DNA of 64,000 bases from Clostridium_AD sp050717635 (GTDB lineage Bacteria; Bacillota; Clostridia; Clostridiales; Clostridiaceae). The stretch lies in the NCBI RefSeq assembly GCF_050717635.1, contig NZ_JBOITO010000038.1, forward strand, positions 20,305 through 84,304. Direction: 5' to 3'. Below the pieces are notes generated by a model. That model searched no databases. It had not been told where the DNA came from and saw only the letters and a program-made list of their open reading frames with translations. Positions 52,064 through 61,971 of the stretch are shown here, piece by piece. Within the stretch, counting starts at the first letter, position 1. Each line of letters begins with the position of its first letter. The position numbers were made by a program, and so were the translations under genes.

Positions 52064-55000
52064 CTAACGGAGGCAGTGTACTAGGCTATTTACTGCTGTA
52101 TCAGAAATTCCTCCGCCAGTCCTTATTATAACATTTCCATATCTTTTGTCTAATACTGCCTTTTGGTCTAAACTTAAATCATTACCTGACAGAACTACCG
52201 GGCTACCATTTATAGCCGCTACGGGTCCTACTGCCAAAGCATCTATTAATTCGTATCCTTTAGTTATATACGTCTTATCTATAAAATCTTCATAAAACTT
52301 GTCTATAACTAAAGCATTTGTTTCAAATCTATTCTTACCGCCTAATCTATTATTTATTACATTAGCTGAGGTAATTACATTAATTTTGTCTAATACTCCA
52401 TCAGTTACAACTCCATTTCCGCCTATAATATAGGCATCTTCTAAACTCTCTGATTTTAACCAATCATAAACTTCTGTTGAAATAACATTTTTATTAACCA
52501 AAATTAAAGGCATTTTATCTCTAGCTGCCGTGGAAGCAATAGATAAAGCATCCGCTTCACCATATCCGTAGCTTACAACTATTTTACTTACATCATAGCA
52601 GTTTTTATCTATATACTTTGCAATCTCTAAAGAAGTACCGTATCTGTCATTACCGCTAATTCTTTCAACCGTCAATCCTAAAGCCTGCATTTGTAATTTT
52701 ACATTATCACTAACTACACCTGATCCTCCGACTATAATAGCATTTTTAGCTTTTAACCTCTTTATCTCATTTATAGTTGTTTTAGGAAGATTATTTGTTT
52801 CAGTCAGAAGCAATGGAGCATTCTTATATGATGCTAGTGGTGTAGCTCCCAAGCCATCTGCCATTACTTTTCCATTTACTATCACTACGGTATCTGCATT
52901 ATCAAATTGATTTTGACTTAGCTTAACTGCCGTATCATATCTATCGCTCCCTATTGCACTAATAACTTGTATATTCTTTGAGGGACCATTTACAATAACA
53001 TTACATGTTGTGGTCTTATTTCCATCTGATGTAGTTACAGTTATTATTGCCTTCCCTGTCCCTACAGCTATTACTTTTCCAGTATTATCCACAGTTGCTA
53101 CCTTAGCATCACTACTTTTCCAAGTTACTGCTTTATTGTTTGCATCATCTGGGTTTACTTTTGCTATTAAAGTATCAGTATCTCCAATTGTTAATGTACT
53201 TGTAGTTTTATTTAAATTTACTGATGTTACATTTACTACTGGGTCATCTCCTGGTGTTACAGGGCTAGTTGATATAAATTTTGCAGTTATTTCAACATCA
53301 GACATCACACGGAAACGATATTCAGTTTCTGAAGATATTTTCTGTCCATTTGTGTACCATCCGTCAAACTTATAATCATTATACGCAGTAGCGTTAATTT
53401 GTGCGTAGTTTCCTAACTGTCTTATACCTTGACCAGTAACAAAGCCAGCTGTTTCGTTTTGAGAAACAACATTAACCATATAGTATGCTTCCGTTGCATT
53501 ATCGCCTTTTAAATCAACATTTGCTGCAATTAATTTGTTGTCTGTGTCTAATAGTGAATACACCGTTGAAGATGCAGTTGCTGTTACTTTTGTAATATCT
53601 TCATCGCTATATGCCGGTACTGTACTCGTTAATGTATCTCCAGGTTTAATAGCAACATCGTAATAGTTAGCTATTCTATTTACTTCCTGTGCCTCTGAGC
53701 TATACTCATTTACGGAATATGTCATTAGGCCCGTACCTGTAGGAACAATCTTTAAATTGTAATCAGCATTTGCTGGAAGATAAATCAGTTTTTCACCGTC
53801 CTCATTTATTGCAGAAATAATACTACTTCCCGCCAAATCTTGAGGTTCATCAGATATTATAGAAGCTACAAGATTACTAGATGCATCATATATTTCAACA
53901 TCTACAGGACAATTAATTCTGATGATTCTATATGATCCATTACTAAACGCTAGTCCAGCATCCGTAGTGTAATTTTTATCCATCGATTGCATCCAAGCAA
54001 GGCAAAGCTCTGGATAATGCGCTGAGCCAATTCCTTTAAGATTGCAAATCAATGTAGTTGTTAAATTCGGATGACTTACACCAAATTTAATAATGGTACC
54101 AGTAAGTGTTAATGCCAGTGTATGAATTTCACTCCTGTTGTATAAAGTAATTTTTGCTTCATTCAGACTTTCAACTGCATATTTCTCGATTAATTGGGTT
54201 GTGTTTCCCACAATTTTTGACCCAATAGGACTAGTAGATACAATTAGCGTCCCAATATTCGATTTAAGTTTCTGTTTAAATATCTCTTTAAATATTGTCC
54301 ATTTTACATCTTTTTTTCCGTCAATATCATCTTTTGTTCCCATCAAAACTTTAAATACTTCCTCAATCCCATTTTGGTAGTCAGTTACATAATTCGAACG
54401 ACTTTTAAATTGCTCCTTAGAAAGCTTAGTTATGAAAGTATCTAAAAAAATACTTTGACTAGTATTATTCTTTAAATCATCAACAATAGTTGGAGTCAGA
54501 CTAGGACCTCCTGGGATACTAAAACCAGGCTTTATAGTAATTTTCTTCATAACAAAGTTATCCACTATATAAGGCTCTAATGTACTATCCAGCGGATTAT
54601 ACATTTTAAGCATATTCACTTGTTTAGTTGAGAAATATTGGTCATCTTCAGGAGAAGCTAATTTCTTATCTTGACCATAACGTCTAAATCCAAATGTAGT
54701 TGGTGCCACTTTAGGAACCGGGTCACTGGGATTAATTATATTGAAGATGTTTTTGTATACAGGATTTGTTTTCGCATCAGCTGCTACAGCCCCCATAGGA
54801 GTTTCAAAGTCGTATGCGTACAAGTCTGAAAGATTAAGCGAGCAATTTCCAAGCAACTCGCCACCATCAATTGCTCCAGCAACCAAATTCACTGTTGCTG
54901 CTCCTCGACTATAACCTGTTATCCAGAGCTTTATATCCCCTGAAATTCCATTATCGGCAATGTACTTCTTTATATATGTCAAAACGTTGTTTTTTGCTTC

Positions 55001-56113
55001 ATTAAAACCTTCGTGTTGACCATTTTCGCCCAGAGTAAAATTACTTCCCCACTCTTGCTCATATCCAGCACCTCTAGTGGCTACTGCTATTAACGTATAA
55101 GGCTTATTATTCACCTTAACTTCTTTATTTGCAGCAACAACACCTATAGAATCTATTGTAGGTTTTGTTTTGTAAAAATCATTAGTATCAAAGTCTGAAA
55201 AGCCTACTTGAGTTAATAAATCCTTTGCATTATCACTTTTGTTAGAATATTCTTTTTCATTACTGGCGAAAGCCGACATTGCAAGATTTAGGGACATTGT
55301 TGCAAGACTTTCATTGTAATCATAGGAATCCTTAGAAAAATATGAATCATCATAATAATACGTTGACTCATAATCTGTCTCACTCGCAGATGCATATGTG
55401 AATATGCCGGTTTTCTTTATTATGTCAGTTGCAATCTCACCAAAAGCAAATTCCAAATTATCGGTATCAACAACATCGTAGTAACCAGCGTTCTGCAAAT
55501 CCTTCATAAATCTCTGTCCAAAAACTAAATTATCATTATAAAGGCTATGGAAGAAACCAAGCGTATATATTGAATTGCCTTTTGCTTTTAATGTTGTAGC
55601 AATTTCAAATGCAGCATTTGCATACCCATAACCAGCGTAGTCGCTACTGGAGTAATTACCCGTAGATAAACTTGTTCCTTCATTCGGTAAGCCATCAGAT
55701 AACAAAAGTACATTTTTTTTCGTACCTTCTGTATCCGGAATTTCACTTAATAAATCATCTGCTAACTGAAGTCCTGAAGTTATGTTTGTCATATAAGTTG
55801 CATCTATAGTATCTATAGAACTTTGCAACGTTGTAAGATCTTCAGTAAATTCACATATGGTCTCCGCATAATCGGAATAAGTAGTAATAGCCACATGATT
55901 TTCCCCATCTGCTTCTAAAACTTGCTCACAAAACTTTTTCGCCGCTATTTTTAATGTTGACATAGGCGTTCCGACCATACTTCCCGACACATCTAGTACA
56001 AGAACTGTGAACCTAGAAACGTTTGAAGCTTGAGTATTTGCGTAAACTGAATCAGGCATCAAAGAAAAGATCATTAAAAATGTTAAAAAAACACTAAATA
56101 TACGTTTTTTCAT
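52064..56113 (-). CDS. Giant surface protein: vWA, lipase-like, InlB-type, Big_2 and three CWB2 domains
   Basis: 1349 residues. Signal peptide 1-25 (ends VYANT). A vWA domain follows, with MIDAS motif DVSGSM at 41-46, TNITSGLQLA and LLLSDGLPNEG. An alpha/beta-hydrolase (class 3 lipase-like) region has the nucleophile elbow GYSRG at 400-404, with the preceding VATRGAGYEQEWGSN. A beta-rich stretch and an InlB-type repeat (about 880-950) lead to a Big_2 domain (about 966-1047) and three CWB2 repeats from AIGSDRYDTAVKLS to the end. CWB2 anchoring at the C-terminus displays the enzyme and adhesion parts outward. GGGGG precedes the start. The lipoprotein gene at 56139 lies upstream in the same operon. 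Confidence 0.88.
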   Translation of the reverse strand: MKKRIFSVFLTFLMIFSLMPDSVYANTQASNVSRFTVLVLDVSGSMVGTPMSTLKIAAKKFCEQVLEADGENHVAITTYSDYAETICEFTEDLTTLQSSIDTIDATYMTNITSGLQLADDLLSEIPDTEGTKKNVLLLSDGLPNEGTSLSTGNYSSSDYAGYGYANAAFEIATTLKAKGNSIYTLGFFHSLYNDNLVFGQRFMKDLQNAGYYDVVDTDNLEFAFGEIATDIIKKTGIFTYASASETDYESTYYYDDSYFSKDSYDYNESLATMSLNLAMSAFASNEKEYSNKSDNAKDLLTQVGFSDFDTNDFYKTKPTIDSIGVVAANKEVKVNNKPYTLIAVATRGAGYEQEWGSNFTLGENGQHEGFNEAKNNVLTYIKKYIADNGISGDIKLWITGYSRGAATVNLVAGAIDGGELLGNCSLNLSDLYAYDFETPMGAVAADAKTNPVYKNIFNIINPSDPVPKVAPTTFGFRRYGQDKKLASPEDDQYFSTKQVNMLKMYNPLDSTLEPYIVDNFVMKKITIKPGFSIPGGPSLTPTIVDDLKNNTSQSIFLDTFITKLSKEQFKSRSNYVTDYQNGIEEVFKVLMGTKDDIDGKKDVKWTIFKEIFKQKLKSNIGTLIVSTSPIGSKIVGNTTQLIEKYAVESLNEAKITLYNRSEIHTLALTLTGTIIKFGVSHPNLTTTLICNLKGIGSAHYPELCLAWMQSMDKNYTTDAGLAFSNGSYRIIRINCPVDVEIYDASSNLVASIISDEPQDLAGSSIISAINEDGEKLIYLPANADYNLKIVPTGTGLMTYSVNEYSSEAQEVNRIANYYDVAIKPGDTLTSTVPAYSDEDITKVTATASSTVYSLLDTDNKLIAANVDLKGDNATEAYYMVNVVSQNETAGFVTGQGIRQLGNYAQINATAYNDYKFDGWYTNGQKISSETEYRFRVMSDVEITAKFISTSPVTPGDDPVVNVTSVNLNKTTSTLTIGDTDTLIAKVNPDDANNKAVTWKSSDAKVATVDNTGKVIAVGTGKAIITVTTSDGNKTTTCNVIVNGPSKNIQVISAIGSDRYDTAVKLSQNQFDNADTVVIVNGKVMADGLGATPLASYKNAPLLLTETNNLPKTTINEIKRLKAKNAIIVGGSGVVSDNVKLQMQALGLTVERISGNDRYGTSLEIAKYIDKNCYDVSKIVVSYGYGEADALSIASTAARDKMPLILVNKNVISTEVYDWLKSESLEDAYIIGGNGVVTDGVLDKINVITSANVINNRLGGKNRFETNALVIDKFYEDFIDKTYITKGYELIDALAVGPVAAINGSPVVLSGNDLSLDQKAVLDKRYGNVIIRTGGGISDTAVNSLVHCLR

Positions 56114-56138
56114 ACCAATTACCCCCAGGTTTTTTAAT

Positions 56139-56912
56139 TTATTTGGTGATCACATACACTGTTTGCCCCGCTATCACCTTATTGTTTTTTTCAATTTTTT
56201 GCGTATTTTTGATACAAAATGCTGGTCTAATTCCGTTCTTACTATCAGGTCCACCGTACCCTAGAGCACCATTCGGACCAATCCCACACACATTGTCGAT
56301 ATCCCATGTTTCAGGCGTTCTTAGACGCCAACTACGTGCTTCTTTATTTATAAAAGCAATACGGCTCTTTGAATCCTTAAAATACTTCAATGGCTTTCCT
56401 TCTTCAGTTGTAACATCAGTGTCAGTAAAACCTAATTCAGTGGCGGAAAGCAAGAACGATTTTCGATTAATGTTTTCTGTGTCTCCTCCAGTAGCTCCCA
56501 TGCTTGATTTCGCGGTTATAGTTATTTTACTGTCAACAATATCACTTTGTATTTTAGTATCTATAGTAGATAAAAAATCCCCAATTAAGAATTTATCTAT
56601 AGAACTATCTTTATAATATCCTGAATAACCATAGCTATCATCATTAAAAGTACGAGGCTCATGCAATAACTCTTTTCGCAAGAGCAATGCTTGTCCATTA
56701 TAATCAGCTGTTAAAACCAAATATGGAACAAACTTAGAATTCTCTTCAATATATACGGTATACTCAGATTTTTCGTTGACATCAAAAGCAATACCTTTTA
56801 ACGTTAGTTCACTTGAAGCATCATCTTTTTTCATCCTTTGGCATCCAGAAATAGAGATAATACTAATCAAAACAAAAACAATTAAAAAATAATGTGATTT
56901 ATTAATGAACAT
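56139..56912 (-). CDS. Lipoprotein with a DUF6273-like domain
   Basis: 257 residues. Lipoprotein signal with lipobox SISGC (Cys about 27). The body carries the pattern of DUF6273 domains: LRKELLHEPRTFNDDSYGYSGYYKDSSIDKFL, FLSATELGF, and SWRLRTPETWDIDNVCGIGPNGALGYGGPDSKNGIRPAFCI at the end. Function of the domain is unknown; it resembles fimbrial/fibro-slime-like surface sensing modules in layout only. It is membrane-anchored outside the cell and 25 bases upstream of the vWA-CWB2 gene. Both are likely co-transcribed. Confidence 0.75.
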   Translation of the reverse strand: MFINKSHYFLIVFVLISIISISGCQRMKKDDASSELTLKGIAFDVNEKSEYTVYIEENSKFVPYLVLTADYNGQALLLRKELLHEPRTFNDDSYGYSGYYKDSSIDKFLIGDFLSTIDTKIQSDIVDSKITITAKSSMGATGGDTENINRKSFLLSATELGFTDTDVTTEEGKPLKYFKDSKSRIAFINKEARSWRLRTPETWDIDNVCGIGPNGALGYGGPDSKNGIRPAFCIKNTQKIEKNNKVIAGQTVYVITK

Positions 56913-56979
56913 ACATTCTCCCCTCCTAAACTATTATTTCAACATTAAATCATCATCTGCGATGCGTAAAAATTACTAA

Positions 56980-56995
56980 ATACAATATATTGTAT
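56980..56995. promoter_or_regulatory. Perfect 16-bp palindrome upstream of the lipoprotein gene
   Basis: ATACAATATATTGTAT, its own reverse complement, about 70 bases before the lipoprotein gene start. Size and place suit a dimeric repressor's operator; the regulator is unknown. Confidence 0.4.
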
Positions 56996-57007
56996 AAAAT
57001 TTTACAG

Positions 57008-57019
57008 GTGCCTGTCACC
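57008..57019. repeat. REP-like repeat between the decayed gene and the lipoprotein operon
   Basis: Perfect core with the AGGTG form, so the small palindrome GGTG-N5-CACC is complete. Confidence 0.9.
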
Positions 57020-57090
57020 GCCTGTCCGCTTTTACCGCTCTTATGACGAAAAATCAATAAGATCATACTTCCACAACAATGTAGTTACAT

Positions 57091-58584
57091 CTAGTCAATT
57101 TTAACAGACTTTCTAGAGCTGTTATATAACATTGCATCGCCTTTTCCCGTATCTCCATTGTAATCTAAAAGGTATGCAATATTACTTTCATTTTCTACCA
57201 CAAACGAATTTACATCATCTGATATTTTCTTTACTTTACCATCCTTAAGGATCTCTAGCGTCCCATTACCACTATCACTATAATCGGTAAAATATACTAA
57301 GTTAGAAGAATCTTTAAAGCTATAAACACTATTTATCATTACATCTGTTGCAATAGTTTTTCCAGCCTGATACATATCTCCGTGTTCATTTTTTCATTAT
57401 ACTTGTCATATGAGGCATTATAACCATCCCAATCTGTCACAGTATCATAATAGTCCTCATACCATCCCTTAACCAATTCTTGCGTTTGATACTTTGCTTC
57501 TTCTGGCATGATTATGGCCTTATCGGATTCAACCAAATCATCTACAACATAGTCTGAGAGTTTTACCTTTACCTCATTTTCTTTTACATAATAACATCCA
57601 TTACCGTCTACAACGGATACAATATATTTAACACTTGAATCAATTTTAACCTTGTCTTTATTCCTTTCCTTCAAATATAGCAATTCATCTTTTAAATAAT
57701 AAATCTTATTCAAATCCTCAGTAACTCCTTGAATATAAGATTCGCTGTCAATTTTCTCTTTATCCTTTTTATTCTTAATATCTTTTTCATATATGGTACC
57801 ATCACCCTTAACATAAACTATATATAGTCACCAGCATCATTAACATAAAAATAGTCAACATTGCTATCAATCTTCTCTTTATCACTCATGTCATTATAAT
57901 AAAGTCGACTATCCGACCCTTTGATATAAAACGCTTTTGATCCATCTTTAGATATTCTTATACCATTTTCAATGGAAATTTCCGTATCTATCTTTCCCGC
58001 TGCATCCTGTTTGGTATTATCTTTCCTTAGATTGCGTAAATAATATGTACCCATGCCCTCACCATCAATATTATCAGGGTAAAACATTAAATTTCCATCC
58101 TCACTATAAGAAATAAGATTATAATTTTTTTTAAAATCTTCCGAACCAAGATCTTCCTACGAATTTATAAATTCGCTAGTGATTTCAAGAGGTTTTATTT
58201 TCGACGAAAATGTAAAATTAATTTCTTTATTTTTTATGTATATAACAGAATCCAATTTTTTAGATTTAAAAAGATTAATTACAAATAGTGCAGCAACAAC
58301 TAATATAATGACTACCCCACCAAGCAAACAATTGCATTTTTTTTAGAAAAGCGCAAACTAAGCTTGGATTTAAAACTACCTTTTTCTCTTGCCTTTTCTG
58401 TGCTTAGCTTTTGCGATGTTCCAGTGCCCAATGGCTTACCACATTTCTGACATAAATCAAATTGTGAAGTTGTCTTTTCACCACATTCCGTACAATAAAT
58501 CGTTTCATAAACTTTACTTCCGCACTCTGAACAATACTCAGATCCATCCTCTAGACTAGCATTGCATTTATCACATGTTAACAT
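57091..58584 (-). pseudogene. Decayed zinc-ribbon membrane protein with a beta-propeller-like repeat domain
   Basis: The ATG at 58582-58584 has GGAGG upstream and starts a double zinc ribbon (CDKCNASLEDGSEYCSECGSK, then CTECGEKTTSQFDLCQKCGK). The frame then breaks near 58310-58315. Another frame continues with a membrane segment (VVIILVVAALFVINLF) and ends at an in-frame TAG (58157-58159). It continues past that stop to about 57825, where a TATATATAG stretch shifts the frame. A further shift in an A run near 57395 leads to the C-terminus ending at 57091. The remaining protein is rich in YYLKDE / LYYNDMSD-type repeats as in six-bladed propeller proteins (DUF5050-like). With four lesions it is not functional unless the sequence has errors. 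Confidence 0.85.
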
Positions 58585-58663
58585 TTTAAAACCTCCGTTT
58601 CTTTTGAATAACGCACCTAAATTCTTTCCGCAAATTCTTTCAAATTGTTTCAATTTATCCCAG

Positions 58664-58696
58664 GTGCCTGTCACCTAGAATTAAGTGCCTGTCACC
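58664..58696. repeat. REP-like repeat doublet, 21 bases apart
   Basis: Cores at 58664-58675 and 58685-58696. The second copy's last base is part of the TAG stop of the vWA gene (58696-58698). Same spacing as the doublet at 44633. Confidence 0.9.
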
Positions 58697-60711
58697 TAAT
58701 AATTTATTTTTGACAAAACTTTGTATAGGTCTGCAAAGTTTAAATTTCGCCATTTCCCATCTGATTGCTTTTTAACTTCATATTTCCCTTCCAATACCCT
58801 CATGTGTAAAGGCTCATCATGATTTTGTACTTCATAGGTCTCCCTTGTAGTCACAATATAGGTGTCAGCGTCTATATTTTCTTTGTTTATTATTTCATAT
58901 GAAAGCAATTTCTCCTGAATATCTTTCATTATATATGGTTTAACTTCTTTTTCAATACTACCACCTGGAGCTATATAATCTTCTATATAAGAGTAATCAT
59001 GATTGTTAATCGCATTAACATAATTCTTTAAGTAATTATCAATTAATTCTGATATTTCATCAGTACTATTCAAAACTGACTGAGTTGAATTCAGAATCCT
59101 TGGAGTAAATGCATAATTTGTCCCTCCACCATCTTTACGCGTTTGAACATCTATTTTTAAAGTTCTCTCATCTATCATGTTGTTTTTTTCCTGAGTTTCA
59201 TATTCAAGAAGATACATTTCCTTGTTTTGTTTATAAATTTTTTGGTAAAAATCGGACATGTCTGATATATCATTTATTTGCCTATACAATCCATTTGTAC
59301 TTGTCGCTATATTTTCAAGTTTTGCAGTATCCATATCATTACCTATCCCTATTATAAATATTGGCACACTATATCTCTTTGCTACCTCAATTACTTCATC
59401 ATATGTAACTTTACTAAAGTTATCTTGTCCATCAGTAAATGCCATTACACATTTAGCACCATTTTGTACAGCCGTTGTATTAACTGCCGCAAAAAGAGCA
59501 TCATACAATGCTGTTAGATCATCCGTTTGAAGATTATATATTTCATTTTTCAAAAATTCTTTATTGTCCGTAAATGATGCACAAGTACGTACTCCATTTG
59601 AAAATGCTGTTAACTCCACTTTATCTTTTATATTAAATTGTACTTCCTCTAGAAAATCTGTCATTATATACTTGGCTTTTTCTAATGGCTCACCACTCAT
59701 ACTACCACTTACATCAGCTACCATATTAATATTCAGACTCTCCTCTTGATCCAACTGTACAACCTTTTGAATTTTCTGTTTCAAAAACTCGTTATTATTT
59801 GCATTTTGTTCAGATACATAGAAGAACCCAGGGTCTAAGTTTTTAGGTACTTCATTTGTGTTTTTATCTTCTATCGTTAAATATACCTTTACTTTTGGGA
59901 AACTATTATAATCTATTTGATTAACAGATACATCATAGTTATCATAATTATAATTAATAGCTTCAAGGAGCTGATTATACTGAGTTAACACCTTTCTTGC
60001 GCTAATAAATTTATCTTCGTTTTTATAATTTTTTACCTTATCCTCATAACCTTTTATAGTTTTAAGTTCATCAGGATATGCCCTGTATGTATCTATTGCC
60101 TTTGTTTCTTTAAGCATATTATCTATAATAGTATTATTACCCTTTTGTAACTTAGCTTTAATATCCTTAGTACCCGCTAATAATACTTTTACTTTCTCGT
60201 AGTTTTTTTTCTCTTTTTGATCCGCAACTCCATTCTTTATATTATCATATTCTGACTTATAGTCGTCTAATATATATTCATCAAAAGAAGATAAGGTAGA
60301 CTCAATTTCACTCATCATATATTTTGTATTTTTAAATGGGTTTATAATAAAAATTACACCCAATAATCCTAATACTAAAACAGAAGCTACTATTGCTAAT
60401 AACTTTTTAGAAGGCTTTTTTACTTTATTCGGAATATTATCAGTATAATTAGTTGGAGTTTCCTCGGCAAATTCTAATTGAGCATTGTCTTCTGATTCAT
60501 CAATATTTTTTTCACCATTAATTTCATCATTCTCTTCAACAATGTTATCACAGTCTACTTGTTGCTTACTTTCTGTATTTGTAGTATTTTCTTCGCATTT
60601 ATCAGTACCATCATTAAGAAATCCTGCTTTAATTTGTGGTACAGGCTCTCCACAATTAGCACAAAACTTTGAATTCAACTTTATTTCTTTTCCACATTTA
60701 ACACAATACAA
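58696..60711 (-). CDS. Zinc-ribbon membrane protein with vWA and NTF2-like domains
   Basis: 671 residues from a TTG at 60709-60711, chosen because GGGGG lies seven bases upstream and the zinc ribbon begins at residue 3 (Cys3, 6, 17, 20). An acidic linker, a membrane segment at 103-124, a helical, coiled-coil-like region (about 130-250) and a vWA domain with DVSGSMSG and MAFTDGQDNFS follow. A C-terminal domain (about 560-671, LIDNYLKNYVNAINNHDYSYIEDYIAPGG) resembles the NTF2-like tail of TcaA/YvbJ proteins. The vWA part would face outside. It follows the polysaccharide deacetylase gene by 22 bases. Confidence 0.85.
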   Translation of the reverse strand: MYCVKCGKEIKLNSKFCANCGEPVPQIKAGFLNDGTDKCEENTTNTESKQQVDCDNIVEENDEINGEKNIDESEDNAQLEFAEETPTNYTDNIPNKVKKPSKKLLAIVASVLVLGLLGVIFIINPFKNTKYMMSEIESTLSSFDEYILDDYKSEYDNIKNGVADQKEKKNYEKVKVLLAGTKDIKAKLQKGNNTIIDNMLKETKAIDTYRAYPDELKTIKGYEDKVKNYKNEDKFISARKVLTQYNQLLEAINYNYDNYDVSVNQIDYNSFPKVKVYLTIEDKNTNEVPKNLDPGFFYVSEQNANNNEFLKQKIQKVVQLDQEESLNINMVADVSGSMSGEPLEKAKYIMTDFLEEVQFNIKDKVELTAFSNGVRTCASFTDNKEFLKNEIYNLQTDDLTALYDALFAAVNTTAVQNGAKCVMAFTDGQDNFSKVTYDEVIEVAKRYSVPIFIIGIGNDMDTAKLENIATSTNGLYRQINDISDMSDFYQKIYKQNKEMYLLEYETQEKNNMIDERTLKIDVQTRKDGGGTNYAFTPRILNSTQSVLNSTDEISELIDNYLKNYVNAINNHDYSYIEDYIAPGGSIEKEVKPYIMKDIQEKLLSYEIINKENIDADTYIVTTRETYEVQNHDEPLHMRVLEGKYEVKKQSDGKWRNLNFADLYKVLSKINY

Positions 60712-60733
60712 AAAAAAACCCCCAATTCATTTA

Positions 60734-61690
60734 TTATTTGTATGCATTGGCTCCAAGCATTTCACTTACAGTCACAAATTCATACCCTTTTTCTTTTAAT
60801 CCTTTAATAATCAAAGGAAGTGCCTTAAGTGTTTCATTTTTTCCAATGGTACTGTGCATCAATATTATAGCCTCTGGTTCAATAGAATCCATAACGAATT
60901 TTGCTATTTCAGCTGCTTGTGTCCCTTTGACCCAATCAAATGTATCAAGTGACCATATAATTGCGATGCAATTTTCATCTAAATAACTCAAGGTATTTTC
61001 ATCAATATCCCCATATGGAGGTCTAAAAAATACTGGACTTTTACCTATAGATGAATTAATCAGATTGTTCGTCTTTGTCATTTCTCTAATGATTTCTTCT
61101 TTACTTTCTTTTGTGAACATTGGATGTGAAAATGAATGTCCAGCAATTTGATTACCGTACTTAAAGGCTTTTTGCACAACATCTTCATTATGCTGAATTC
61201 TATCCCCCTCAAAAAAGAATGTACCTTTAGCATTATGCTTCTTAAGTTCATCTATAATTTTAGGCGTAACGTCTCTGTCTGGACCATCATCAAAAGTAAG
61301 TGCAACTATTTTTTTATCACCTTTTCCTTTTACTATAATCTTATCTGGATATCTTTTTGATAATTTTATAATACTATTTTTCCACCGGTTTACACTTGCT
61401 TTTGTTTTTTCTCCAATCCTTTTCTCATTCATTTTAATATCAATCACTTCATGTTTTTTTTCTTCTTCCTTTTTCTTCGTTCTCAATAAAATTTGATTAC
61501 TCTGAACAAGCTTTTTATCCTTCATTATAGTCGTATCGTTATTTAGTGTTTTAGTTATTTCCATGCCCTTATTCTCTACTATTGTATTTGTTTTTTTTAA
61601 AAATCTTTCTGCTGATAAGAAAAATGCTACAAATACTACCGATATCATTAACAAATTTTTAAAGATTTTTAAAGATTTTTTTTTATTCAT
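60734..61690 (-). CDS. CE4 polysaccharide deacetylase
   Basis: 318 residues. Basic N-terminus and one membrane segment (12-26) anchor it; a charged linker runs to about 120. The NodB domain (PF01522) shows all motifs: TFDDGPD (132-138), HSFSHP (185-190), RPPYGD, WSLDTFDW and ILMHS. It removes N-acetyl groups from peptidoglycan (PgdA-type) or from a wall glycan, with a divalent metal bound by Asp and two His. It is upstream of and co-oriented with the zinc-ribbon vWA gene. Confidence 0.93.
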   Translation of the reverse strand: MNKKKSLKIFKNLLMISVVFVAFFLSAERFLKKTNTIVENKGMEITKTLNNDTTIMKDKKLVQSNQILLRTKKKEEEKKHEVIDIKMNEKRIGEKTKASVNRWKNSIIKLSKRYPDKIIVKGKGDKKIVALTFDDGPDRDVTPKIIDELKKHNAKGTFFFEGDRIQHNEDVVQKAFKYGNQIAGHSFSHPMFTKESKEEIIREMTKTNNLINSSIGKSPVFFRPPYGDIDENTLSYLDENCIAIIWSLDTFDWVKGTQAAEIAKFVMDSIEPEAIILMHSTIGKNETLKALPLIIKGLKEKGYEFVTVSEMLGANAYK

Positions 61691-61923
61691 ATTACCCCTC
61701 TACTCTTCTGTAAATATTTACTATGCTATTGTTATTTTTAATAGCAATAATTTGTACAACTAATTTACCTGTTTTTTTATTTCACTTATATACAAAGCCA
61801 AAAATGCAAAAAACAACCATATATAATATACTACAATTATCTTCTTATACCTCTATTCTTCGGGGTTTTTTTTCTGCCAAATTACTCTTTAATTTGACAA
61901 AGTTTGATGTTTATTGGTTGACG

Positions 61924-61956
61924 AAAAAACTACGGACATATATTATGTCCGTAGTT
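61924..61956 (-). terminator. Terminator of the RDD gene
   Basis: 13-bp stem AACTACGGACATA (61928-61940) with TATGTCCGTAGTT (61944-61956), 3-base loop, followed on the minus strand by TTTTTT (61924-61929). A REP-like copy lies between it and the stop codon. Confidence 0.87.
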
Positions 61957-61971
61957 GCCTAAATTTTACAA

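Noticed and set aside
58585..58674. N-terminal extension MTGTWDKLKQF of the decayed zinc-ribbon gene
   Set aside because: Again translated repeat DNA; GGAGG and the zinc ribbon place the original start at 58584.
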